The notes under the pieces are model-generated. The model had not been told where the DNA came from, searched no databases, and saw only the letters and a program-made list of their open reading frames with translations. The position numbers were made by a program, and so were the translations under genes. 64,000 nt of DNA, from NCBI GenBank assembly GCA_963575745.1, contig CAUYUJ010018490.1, forward strand, positions 82,501 through 146,500. Reading direction: 5' to 3'. Below, one piece after another: positions 31,145 through 39,014 of the stretch (positions within the stretch are counted from its first letter, which is position 1; each line of letters begins with the position of its first letter). Source of the stretch: Prorocentrum cordatum. Taxonomy: Eukaryota; Sar; Dinophyceae; Prorocentrales; Prorocentraceae.

Positions 31145-32011
31145 AGTTGCCGCAGGCTCGCAGGTAGAGCTCACCTGCTACTCTGTCTTGTGTATGCGCG
31201 TGCACGCGCGATCTTCCTTCTGCTCTCTGTCTGTGCCTCGCTTCTGTCGCTGCAGAGTTTCTCGTTCCCAATGCGTCCCATCGGCTGTCAGCAGTCGAGG
31301 GCGCTAGGCACTGCGCTACAGTGCAATTTTGGACGCCGCATCAGCGGCATATTCGGGATCGCTGCCTCGGCGGGGCCATCAGCGAACATAGCATCAGCAT
31401 TGCTTCCAAACATAACAAAGCATAGCATAGCGAACATACCATAGCATCAGCATAGCATTAAGAGTGAGGATCGACGTTGTACGTTTAGGTCATGCACAAA
31501 GCTCGTTAAACAACATCATGGCCAATACTAGGTGAAATTGCAGATGAGCACGTATTCGCATGCACAAAGTACCCGTGCCACTGCCAAACAAATACAGGAG
31601 AGAGTTAGGGGTGTGTACATATTCACAGTGTAGTCTTTGAAACGAACACGCAGCACGCAACATTAGGATGGGTCCCAGCCTACCAGCCTTATCCAGAAAC
31701 GATCGCTAGGTGCAAAACATGGCAAGCGAGAAACATGTAGCGCAACAACATTCAATGGTGCCACTCGGGGGTGCAATGACGGCGGTTAAATTATTCTACA
31801 TATGATCCCTACAGGGCGGGCCTAGAGAGGATCTTCTGGGGCCTTCATCATTGGAAGGATCGGCAGATCAACCAACATCAGCATCAACATCATCACCGCC
31901 ATCGCCATCACTGCACCAATGATTTCGCCGACGCCAACGAAGTAACAACAGGTTTGCCGTCAAAGTTTCGAGGGAGGAACTCCCATTGTCATCTCACTAT
32001 TTCAATCGCTG
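31145..32011. other. Non-coding spacer between genes A and B
   Basis: Contains degenerate GCATAGCATAGC-type repeats at ~31385-31460 and a CATCA-rich patch at 31870-31915. No gene recognised. Confidence 0.5.
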
Positions 32012-32032
32012 CCGCCGCCGTCTCTGCTCAAC
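32012..32032 (+). other. Possible DinoSL relic of gene B (weak)
   Basis: 14 of 21 positions agree with DinoSL in ungapped alignment, with the 3' GCTCAA intact. It lies 32 nt before the ATG of gene B. On its own this would not be called; it is listed because the other three genes have relics at the same spacing. Confidence 0.3.
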
Positions 32033-32064
32033 CAATATCAGTTGCCTTGCCGCTCGCGTGTCCC

Positions 32065-32592
32065 ATGCATTCGGAGCAGGGCACTGACAGTATGGCGACT
32101 GTCAGCTCGGTTGCAGATGCGATCCACGATCTCAACAATATGCTGGTCGTGGCTGCTTCGTGGGTGACAGTCGTGGAGGAGGGGAAATACACGGAGGCGC
32201 TGAGGGAGGGCATCCAGCAGTTCACGATGGATGCTACGATTTGTCTATCGTCGTTGGAGAGTTCTCTGAACGCTCCTGAGGTTTCAAATGCGGAGGCTGG
32301 CCTGAAGGAGCACGCCGCGCTGAAGGATCGTTACGCTGAGCTGCACCCCCTCGTCGGCAACATGATGAAGCCCTCCCGCGGCCTCAAGAGGAACGCCAGC
32401 GATCCGATCCCCAACCCGAGGGAGCCGAATCTCAACGAGCATACGGTGCCTGAGCTCCGTGGTTCTCTGAGTGTCGGGAGTGACTGCCCCGACACGCTGC
32501 CGCCCGTAGAGTTTCCTGACACGTTGCCGCATGATGATTTTCCTGGCCCTGAGGAGTTCCCTGACACCCAGCCGCCCGTTGAGATCGACTGA
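32065..32592 (+). CDS. Gene B: uncharacterised 175-residue protein
   Basis: Starts at ATG 32065 (MHSEQGTDSMATVSSVAD); a second in-frame ATG at 32092 is equally possible. The N-terminal ~100 residues look helical and Ala/Leu-rich (DAIHDLNNMLVVAASWVTVV, SLESSLNAPEVSNAEAGLKE). The C-terminal third is acidic and Pro-rich with three FPDT repeats and ends PPVEID. No signal peptide, membrane segment or known domain seen. No intron is needed. Spacing to a weak relic leader and the downstream tag follow the pattern of genes A and C. Being short and lacking a recognised family, it is less certain than its neighbours. Confidence 0.5.
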   Translation: MHSEQGTDSMATVSSVADAIHDLNNMLVVAASWVTVVEEGKYTEALREGIQQFTMDATICLSSLESSLNAPEVSNAEAGLKEHAALKDRYAELHPLVGNMMKPSRGLKRNASDPIPNPREPNLNEHTVPELRGSLSVGSDCPDTLPPVEFPDTLPHDDFPGPEEFPDTQPPVEID

Positions 32593-32793
32593 CGGTTTGC
32601 AGATCTCGAGAGTGCAGTCGGTTTGAGAGTACTTATGCAGCTGCAACGCGGCTTAGAGGCGCGAAGCACATCAACGTTTGGCTCGGCAAGTATCGGCTCG
32701 GCTTGCGAGGAAATCATCGTCATCATCACCGACATCACGCTCATCATCCACACCGCCGCCCTCCCCTCTCCCCCTTTCCCCCCCTCCCCTCAT

Positions 32794-32814
32794 CCAAGAG
32801 TTAGTGCTTAACGC
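32794..32814 (+). repeat. Array-flanking tag, copy 2
   Basis: CCAAGAGTTAGTGC then TTAACGC, preceded by CCCTCCCCTCAT and followed at once by a TCC array. GTTA...TAAC inside the tag is a small inverted repeat. Confidence 0.75.
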
Positions 32815-32905
32815 TCCTCCTCCTCCTCCTCCTCCTCCCTCCTCCTCCTCCTCCTCCTCATCCTCCTCCTCCTCCTCCTCTTCCCCCTCCTCTTCCTCAT
32901 CCTTG
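32815..32905. repeat. TCC array after gene B
   Basis: TCC-rich tract following the tag. Confidence 0.9.
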
Positions 32906-32961
32906 ACTCGGCTGCCCTGGCCTCCGCGCCCGCTTTCGACTCCACGGAGTCGGCGCTGGCG

Positions 32962-33003
32962 ACGAAAACCGACCACTTTCGTTCGAAAGTGGTCGGTTTT
33001 CGT
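32962..33003. repeat. Perfect 20-bp hairpin between genes B and C
   Basis: Arms of exactly 20 bp (left ACGAAAACCGACCACTTTCG) separated by TT. No mismatch in either arm. Confidence 0.95.
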
Positions 33004-33214
33004 TTTTCCCTCCGTCACCAGGCCCACCTGATAGAGCAGCGTGGCCCGCGAGCAGATCTGGCGGTTGGCGCGTATGGACTTCGGCCGATGATCGGAGCTA
33101 GCACGATCTCCTTCTGACCTAACGCGCGTCGACAGAGGATCAAGGAAGTGTCTCCGTCGATGTCCAAGATTCGTTCAAGTTTAGAAGGGGGCCGCGAACC
33201 CACAAAGATGGCCC

Positions 33215-33390
33215 AGGCACCCAGGGGGCCCCCGAGATATCCTCAGGAGGCTCCAAAAAACATCCAAAAACCAGCAATAGACCCTCAGCGCCAGTTGGGT
33301 CCCAAGACTGCCCAAAATGATTCCAAAATTGTCGGATGCGCCTCCGCGAGACAACGCAGCATCAAACGGACAACGCGAGAAACAGCATAA
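33215..33390. repeat. CAAACGGACAAC repeat, copy 1
   Basis: GGTCCCAAGACTGCCC, GGATGCGCCTCCGCG and CATCAAACGGACAACGCGAG match 37955-38115 in the same order. The two copies bracket genes C and D. Confidence 0.6.
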
Positions 33391-33499
33391 TGCTCATGGT
33401 GATTATTCTCGGCTTCGCTTCCCGTCTTCTAGATTGCAGGTTCTCGGGTCTCCAGATTCCAATCGGCCAGGACCTAAGATTTCATTAACTTCCAGACGT

Positions 33500-33640
33500 C
33501 CAGGTTTCTCCAGAATTTTCCAGAATTTTCCAGAATTCTGGAATTCTGATTTTCTTATTGTTTTATACAGAAAACATAATTTCCAGAATTCTGGAAAATT
33601 CTGGAAAATTCTGGAAAATTCTGGAAAATGATGGTGTTCT
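33500..33640. repeat. Inverted repeat made of TTCTGGAAAA units
   Basis: TTTTCCAGAA repeats run into AATTCTGGAATTCTGATTTT, then after a ~35-bp AT-rich spacer the complementary TTCTGGAAAA repeats follow four times. The two halves pair over ~45 bp. It lies about 95 bp upstream of the relic leader of gene C. Confidence 0.85.
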
Positions 33641-33735
33641 GCCGGCCTCTGGCACAAATTCAAAATAAGAAGAACCACCCAAGGAAAAAAGCCGGCCTCT
33701 GGGAAATATGCACGGTCCATGGTCTCTTCATCTTT

Positions 33736-33756
33736 CCGTAGCCTGTCGGGCTCAAG
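33736..33756 (+). other. DinoSL relic of gene C
   Basis: CCGTAGCC and GGCTCAAG, the first 8 and last 8 bases of DinoSL, are exact and correctly spaced; only the five central bases differ (TGTCG for ATTTT, one shared). 17 of 21 positions match. It ends 39 nt before the ATG. Confidence 0.8.
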
Positions 33757-33795
33757 CCAGCGCTCACCGGTTTGGCACCGGGCACTTGCACGCAG

Positions 33796-34797
33796 ATGCC
33801 ACCGAAAAAGAAAGCGTCTCGCCTGGAGGCCCCAGCGGTCTCTGAAGCCCAGCTTGCTGCAGCTCGAGAGATGTTGCAGGACGCCGCCGCCAGAAAACGA
33901 GCCAACAGCAACCTCCAGTACTACCTAGAGACGAACAATAAAAAGGCAGATTATACCGACATGACGCCTGCAGACAGGAAGGACTTCTTCGACAAGTGGA
34001 TTGCCCACAAGATGGCCTCTGGAGACGCCAGGTCCTCGGCTACGCGAACCAGTATTGACAGGACCAGGGACGGTAGAAATTACGAGTGGATGAGCCGCGA
34101 GACTATGGTGACCAAACTGGGGAAGCACAAGGCCGAAGCAAAAATTGCTTCGAATAAACTCGAGACTCGGGCAGATCAAGACACAGGATTGATGGACGAG
34201 TACTCGCTAGAGTACAAAGTGTGGATTGGCGCAGGCAAAGAGGAGACTGGCAGTGACAACGCGCACTCCCTGGACGTCACCAAGGAGCTGAACACGGACG
34301 AGGCCAGGAAGGAGGCCATGGAGGACATGGACGCGCTGACGAGGGCCCCCGCTGGGCCATCTTCCTCGTCGGCTGGCGCCGTCAGCGCTCCAGTGCCCTT
34401 GACGGGCGTTCAGATCAAGACCGAGCCTGGCGCCGAGGGCCCCAACGAGCACGCCAAGACGATGGCCGCGCTGAAGAGCAACACGAAGACCGTGCTGAGG
34501 ACCTGTGGCGACACCATCGTGGACCTCAAACTGATGTTCAGCAAAACCGCTGGTACCAAGTACGCCGACCAGTTGAGCCAGGACGTGGGGAAACTCTTGC
34601 CTAAATTCACGGCCCACTACAAGAACATTGAAAAACTTCTCGTCAGCGACGAGGGGTTTCCAGAGGAGCACTACCTGGCCATCTCCATCAAGCTGGATTT
34701 CGACTACAAGACGTACAACGAGCTGCAGGAATGGTACGTTCGTTTCTTCCCGAAGCCCAAGGCTGAGTCCAAGAAGAAGTGCGCCAAGCTATCGTAG
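33796..34797 (+). CDS. Gene C: uncharacterised 333-residue protein, intron-free
   Basis: ATG at 33796 opens MPPKKKASRLEAPAVSEAQL. The frame is intact to TAG at 34797. The protein is highly charged and helical, with basic ends (PPKKK, and KPKAESKKKCAKLS at the C-terminus), an Ala/Ser/Pro linker near residues 190-215, and an IKTEP segment that fits a SUMO consensus. The C-terminal ~110 residues (TMAALKSNTKTVLRTCGDTI onward to YNELQEWYVRFFPK) look like a helical bundle. No signal peptide or membrane segment. Family known to me only as dinoflagellate hypothetical proteins. The leader relic and lack of introns over 1 kb support origin from a processed transcript. The downstream tag at 35045 parallels genes A and B. 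Function unknown. Confidence 0.75.
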   Translation: MPPKKKASRLEAPAVSEAQLAAAREMLQDAAARKRANSNLQYYLETNNKKADYTDMTPADRKDFFDKWIAHKMASGDARSSATRTSIDRTRDGRNYEWMSRETMVTKLGKHKAEAKIASNKLETRADQDTGLMDEYSLEYKVWIGAGKEETGSDNAHSLDVTKELNTDEARKEAMEDMDALTRAPAGPSSSSAGAVSAPVPLTGVQIKTEPGAEGPNEHAKTMAALKSNTKTVLRTCGDTIVDLKLMFSKTAGTKYADQLSQDVGKLLPKFTAHYKNIEKLLVSDEGFPEEHYLAISIKLDFDYKTYNELQEWYVRFFPKPKAESKKKCAKLS

Positions 34798-34977
34798 CTG
34801 CGTCGCTCAAGCTCGGAGAACGCAAATCTCGGATAGCATGGCTGGCCATTGCAGCGCAGTCTAGACATATCCAGATGCAGACATAGCGGCATGTGCACGT
34901 GCAGATGCTAGCGCTTGAAAAATCATCGTCCTCATCATCCCTCCTCACTTCCCACTCCTCCTCATTAGTTTCATTAT

Positions 34978-35175
34978 TCTCTCCTCCTCCTCCTCCTGCT
35001 CCTCCTCCTCCTCCTCCTCCTCCGCCTCCTCCCCCTCCCCTCATCCAAGAGTTAGTTTCTAACGCCCCTCCTCCTCCTCCTCCTCCTCCTCCTCATCCTT
35101 CTTCTCCTCCTCCTCCTCCTCCTCCTCCTCCCTCGTCCTCCTCCTCCTCCTCCTCCTCCTCCTCTTCCTCCTCCC
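34978..35175. repeat. TCC arrays after gene C, split by the tag
   Basis: TCC arrays at 34978-35032 and 35066-35175, with the shared tag between them. Confidence 0.9.
35045..35065 (+). repeat. Array-flanking tag, copy 3
   Basis: CCAAGAGTTAGTTTC then TAACGC, preceded by CCCTCCCCTCAT exactly as in copy 2. The two copies agree over ~33 bp except about three positions. Confidence 0.75.
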
Positions 35176-35515
35176 CCAACATGTTTCAACGTGATTAGAA
35201 TCATGTCGCGTAGGATGTCAGGCCAGCGTAACAGGGTACATATGTAAACCATTCAACACATGTTCCCGCTGTCTCTGCACACCCCCTCAAGAAAGGCACC
35301 GCAGGCGACCTAACAACGCATGGTCTTTCAAGGACCTGGTCAAATCAAGTGTGCTGGCGATCGTTGCTGGATGAGCTGGCGGGGAAACGTGAAGCATCAG
35401 GGCGTCCAGTGACGACTTCATGATGTTGACGATGCGCGCTGGCTGTGCGTGTCCTGGCACGTCGGCTTTGCGATGTCGCACATCGTCAGCATCATCGCAC
35501 CGTCACCTTAATTGT
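35176..35515. other. Spacer between genes C and D
   Basis: Unique-looking DNA; no gene or element recognised. Confidence 0.4.
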
Positions 35516-35536
35516 GTAGCCACATTTGGGCTCAAG
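35516..35536 (+). other. DinoSL relic of gene D
   Basis: GTAGCCA, then CA, then TTTGGGCTCAAG. Apart from the 2-nt insertion, 18 of 19 positions match the 3' part of DinoSL. It ends 26 nt before the first ATG of gene D. Confidence 0.75.
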
Positions 35537-35562
35537 ACTTCATATGCTTCATATGTTTCACC

Positions 35563-37464
35563 ATGACCTTGCGCGTTCCCCAGTTCACTGTATGCCTGGC
35601 AGTGGCAGTTCACTGTATGCCTGGCAGTGGCGTTAGGCAACGCTTAGGCATCGGCACGGCGAGCGATGCATCCACAGAGTCTCGGACGCAGGCTCCTGCA
35701 GAGACTTCGGGCCGTTCACTTCGAGGTGGTGTGCGCCAAAGGCATGTTCAGACCGCGTCGTCGGCAGCTCCAGTGGCCAGCGCACCCGCGTGGGCAGGTG
35801 GGGTGAAACGAAAAGCATCTGAGAACAGTTCGTGTGAGACCCGCGGGGGCCTTCCGTTCAACAAAATCATGCGCAGGGATTGGGCGATGGGTAGCTTGCC
35901 TGCCACGAAGGTGATCGAATATTGTAATGCTGCGTCGGAGCAGGGCGCCGTCGGAGCAGAGATTGTAGGAGGAGATCCTCGAAACGCCCACCGTCATCTG
36001 GTGTCAGCTATTGGTTATCCAAGTCGAGCGCCAGACATCGAGTGGTTGGAGCTTCCATATAAGGATGGCCGAGTTGTTCCGCATCCATTTCTTTGTCCTC
36101 TTCGCTGGGTTGAGAAGATCGTCAAACATGACAAAATTCTGTTTCGAGACCTTCTGCAGGGGCCTCCAGGCGACATCGAAAATTTTTGGTTCAGTATTCG
36201 CAATTCCCCGCTGTATGTTCCAGGTGATCACACTAGTGCCACGATCGCTTCAAGCATTCATGGCGATAGCGCCCCGACTACAGAAGTTGATGGCCTGTAT
36301 TTGTTGTCGTGGAGTTCGTTTCATTCAGTTGGTGCCACGACCGACAAAAAGATTCCCATCACGGTCGTGAAATCCAGCAATGTGGGCAAACAAACACTGG
36401 ATGCTCTGGCCTCCAGGATCGCCTGGAGCTTCAATGCGCTTTCAGACGGACGGATGCCTCGCAGTGACTGGCAAGGACGAGCCTTGCCTAATCCAGGGGC
36501 TCGATTGTGCGAAGGGTGGCGCGTAGCCAATGTAGCCCTTCGAGGCGATTGGGAGTTCATTCAAACATTCTGCGGCTTTCCAGGGCCGACGTCAGTGCCA
36601 AACATGTGCTGGAAATGCAATGCGTCACCTCTTCAAGGAGATCTGTGCTGGACGTGCACAGGCGCCGAGGCAGGTTGGAGAAAGACGTTGCGAAGCCATT
36701 CAACTTACATTCGGGGGCTCGAACAACGAGGAGAGCCACTTCCTGCCATCATGGGTATCCGAGCCCTTCGCCTGGAAGGCATCTTGGGCGATGCGATGCA
36801 CTCCTTGGACCAGGGAGTTACTAACATGGTCGTTGGCAACGTCATGGTTGAAGTGATGGATTCAGGAGATTTCGGTACCAATCAAGACATGAAAGCAGCC
36901 AATCTTGATAAGCATCTCAAAGCGTACTACAAGAGAACTGGCGAGAGATACCAGATCGATGGGAAGCTCTCGTACGTTCGGATTCGTAAACAAGGGCAGT
37001 GGCCATCGCTATCTTGCAAAGCTGCTGCGTGCAGGAGGCTTGCGCCTTACGCACTACACCTGGCAACCGTGTACGACAGTGGCTCAGAGCACGATGCGTG
37101 GAGAAGGGGGGCGTGCGAAACCCTTGTCAAGATCTATGATATCATGGGCGAAGGCGATCGCTTTTTGTCGCCTGCCGCCCAGCGAGATTTAACAAGCGCG
37201 TGTCGTGCATTCATGGGTTTCTACACCATGCTCGCAGCCGAGGCTTTCAATGCACAGGTTCGGCGTTGGAAGATGATTCCAAAATTCCATATGACCCAGC
37301 ACATTTGCGAATATGATGCGAAATTGTTCAACCCAAAGGCCACTTGGGTATACTCAGACGAGGACCTCCAACGGATCTTCAAACACATTGGTCAGAGTGC
37401 GCATTCATCGAATGTTTCATATACAGTTCTGTTCAAGTGGGCAGTGTTGAAGTTTGATGCGTGA
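35563..37464 (+). CDS. Gene D: member of an expanded dinoflagellate family of unknown function (transposase-like features)
   Basis: A 633-residue intron-free frame from ATG 35563 (MTLRVPQFTV). A 25-bp tandem duplication (35581-35605, 35606-35630) spans the start region; the ATG at 35617 (MPGSGVRQRLG), in the second copy, is an equally good start. The body from about residue 100 carries landmarks I associate with a large dinoflagellate family: GDWEFIQTFCGFP, then CWKC...CWTC (C349, C352, C362, C365; a likely zinc site), GDAMHSLDQGVTNMVVGNV (D410), IPKFHMTQHICEYDAK (~572) and NPKATWVYSDEDLQRIF. A zinc site, then D-x-M-H, then a late H-rich block and an acidic pair resemble the layout of CACTA/Plavaka-type DDE transposases, but a catalytic triad is not proven. 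No TIRs were found around it. The relic leader points to retroposition. No membrane segment is evident. Confidence 0.75.
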   Translation: MTLRVPQFTVCLAVAVHCMPGSGVRQRLGIGTASDASTESRTQAPAETSGRSLRGGVRQRHVQTASSAAPVASAPAWAGGVKRKASENSSCETRGGLPFNKIMRRDWAMGSLPATKVIEYCNAASEQGAVGAEIVGGDPRNAHRHLVSAIGYPSRAPDIEWLELPYKDGRVVPHPFLCPLRWVEKIVKHDKILFRDLLQGPPGDIENFWFSIRNSPLYVPGDHTSATIASSIHGDSAPTTEVDGLYLLSWSSFHSVGATTDKKIPITVVKSSNVGKQTLDALASRIAWSFNALSDGRMPRSDWQGRALPNPGARLCEGWRVANVALRGDWEFIQTFCGFPGPTSVPNMCWKCNASPLQGDLCWTCTGAEAGWRKTLRSHSTYIRGLEQRGEPLPAIMGIRALRLEGILGDAMHSLDQGVTNMVVGNVMVEVMDSGDFGTNQDMKAANLDKHLKAYYKRTGERYQIDGKLSYVRIRKQGQWPSLSCKAAACRRLAPYALHLATVYDSGSEHDAWRRGACETLVKIYDIMGEGDRFLSPAAQRDLTSACRAFMGFYTMLAAEAFNAQVRRWKMIPKFHMTQHICEYDAKLFNPKATWVYSDEDLQRIFKHIGQSAHSSNVSYTVLFKWAVLKFDA

Positions 37465-37526
37465 TTGCACGCAATGGAGAAAACCATCGTCAACAACATC
37501 GCCATGCGAACCATCAAGCAATCAGC

Positions 37527-37527
37527 C

Positions 37528-37571
<44 letters not shown>

Positions 37572-37608
37572 CATCATCACATCATCACATCATCACCATC
37601 ACCATCAC

Positions 37609-37658
<50 letters not shown>

Positions 37659-37660
37659 GC
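37527..37660. repeat. CAT array after gene D
   Basis: (CAT)n with CACATCAT interruptions, beginning 63 bp past the stop. Confidence 0.95.
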
Positions 37661-37794
37661 ATAGTTCCCACCATCGCAAATCACATCAGCATGGAGGGCT
37701 GGCTCTTGGATCTAACGCGTCTTCCTTGTGGCCCTGCCAGAGAGGGCGAGTCAAGAGGAGCAGCAGGGCGCGGGACAGGGGGGGGAGGGGAAGG

Positions 37795-37920
37795 CGACGA
37801 GGATGAGGAGGGTCTGGCGATCAGGAGGAGGCGGATATGAGGAGGCAGGAGGAGCAAGAGGAGGAGGCGAGGAAGTAGGAGGAGGAAGAAGAGGAGGAAG
37901 AGGAGGATGACGACGACGAC
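37795..37920. repeat. GGA-rich tract
   Basis: AGGAGG/AGGATGA-rich purine sequence ending in a short GAC repeat. Confidence 0.8.
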
Positions 37921-37954
37921 AAGGAAGGCGCGTGACCGACGTGCAGAGCTCTCC

Positions 37955-38115
37955 GCCCGCAGACCCCCTGGAGTCCCAAAAGAGCCTCCCGCAGACCCCA
38001 ACAGACATTCAGAAGCTCACGAGATGTTCCCAAGACTACCCTAGATGATCTCAAGATGTTTGGAGGTGCCCCCCGCAGGACAACCAGGGACAACGTCAAA
38101 CGGACAACCAGGGAA
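37955..38115. repeat. CAAACGGACAAC repeat, copy 2
   Basis: Colinear with 33215-33390: TTCCCAAGACTACCC, GGAGGTGCCCCCCGCAGGAC and CGTCAAACGGACAACCAGGG. Confidence 0.6.
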
Positions 38116-38214
38116 CCAACACAATGCGCCCACGTGTTTGCATGTCCCTGAAGTCGCGCCCCCCTTGCCCTCCAAGTTCGGGAATCGTGGGGATGTCAGG
38201 ATCTTGTTCGTCCT

Positions 38215-38350
38215 CTCCTCGTTCCTCCCCCTACTGTCGTTCCTCCTCCTCCTCCTCCTCCTCCTCATCCGCATCCTCCTCCTCCTCCTCCGCCTCCTCT
38301 TCCTCATCCTCCTCCTCCTCCTCCTCCTCCCCCTCCTCCTCCTCCCTCAT
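38215..38350. repeat. TCC array
   Basis: TCC-rich tract. Confidence 0.9.
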
Positions 38351-38834
38351 AACCGCTATCTTTGCTCAAGCACCCAACTATGAGAGCCCATCGTCACCAT
38401 ATTCACATGTAACCTACACTTTCAACCTGTGACCTGCGACCACGGGGTGCATATTGGATTCAAAGATGCAGCCAGCTTTGAGGCCGACCGACACGCAAAC
38501 AATCCGAAAGCTTCGAGATACGCGTTGCCCAACGCCTACGATTCAACACGCACCAGATACAACGTCAGACGCACCGTACTGACAACAGTGATGCGTTTGA
38601 TGCGATAGCCAAATATACCCGACCGCTCTTTTTTTATGGTGCAGGCACAAAAGAGCAACGTCCATGAAAAACGAATGGCTTTTCATTGAATCAGGGTTTC
38701 GGTTTCGGTGGCATTGCAGGAACCGATGAAACCTCCACAAGAAAAAACGACAAACCAACCAAACGATTCCGAATTTTAAAGAACACGCGTGCGTTTTCGA
38801 GCACATGTCCTACATTTCGAGGCTCCCGCGACGC
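38351..38834. other. Unassigned sequence
   Basis: Unique-looking DNA. A poor DinoSL-like string near 38348-38367 was rejected. Confidence 0.4.
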
Positions 38835-39014
38835 TCTGGGAACACCATTCCCGGGCCACATTTTGAATGCCCGGAGCCAACTGTAAGCCATTTCGTGGTC
38901 TTCGAGTTCCCAGAACCTATTCCTGGGCATGATTTTGAATGCCCGGGGCCAGCTGTAGGCCACTTCGTGTTCTTCGAGTTCCCAGAATTCAACTCCCGGG
39001 CCACATTTTGAATG
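38835..39014. repeat. 73-bp tandem repeat, second array (about 2.5 units)
   Basis: Same unit and orientation as 28155-28505 (CCCGGGCCACATTTTGAATG, AGCCAACTGTAAGCCA, TTCGTG). It runs directly into the GAGGCT array. Confidence 0.85.

Noticed and set aside
33215-33390. Possible coding exon downstream of gene B
   Set aside because: Matches 37955-38115 as DNA with frame-breaking differences, so it is a repeat.
38348-38367. DinoSL-like string ending TTTGCTCAAG
   Set aside because: Needs several gaps, follows a TCC array, and the next ATG opens only about ten codons.
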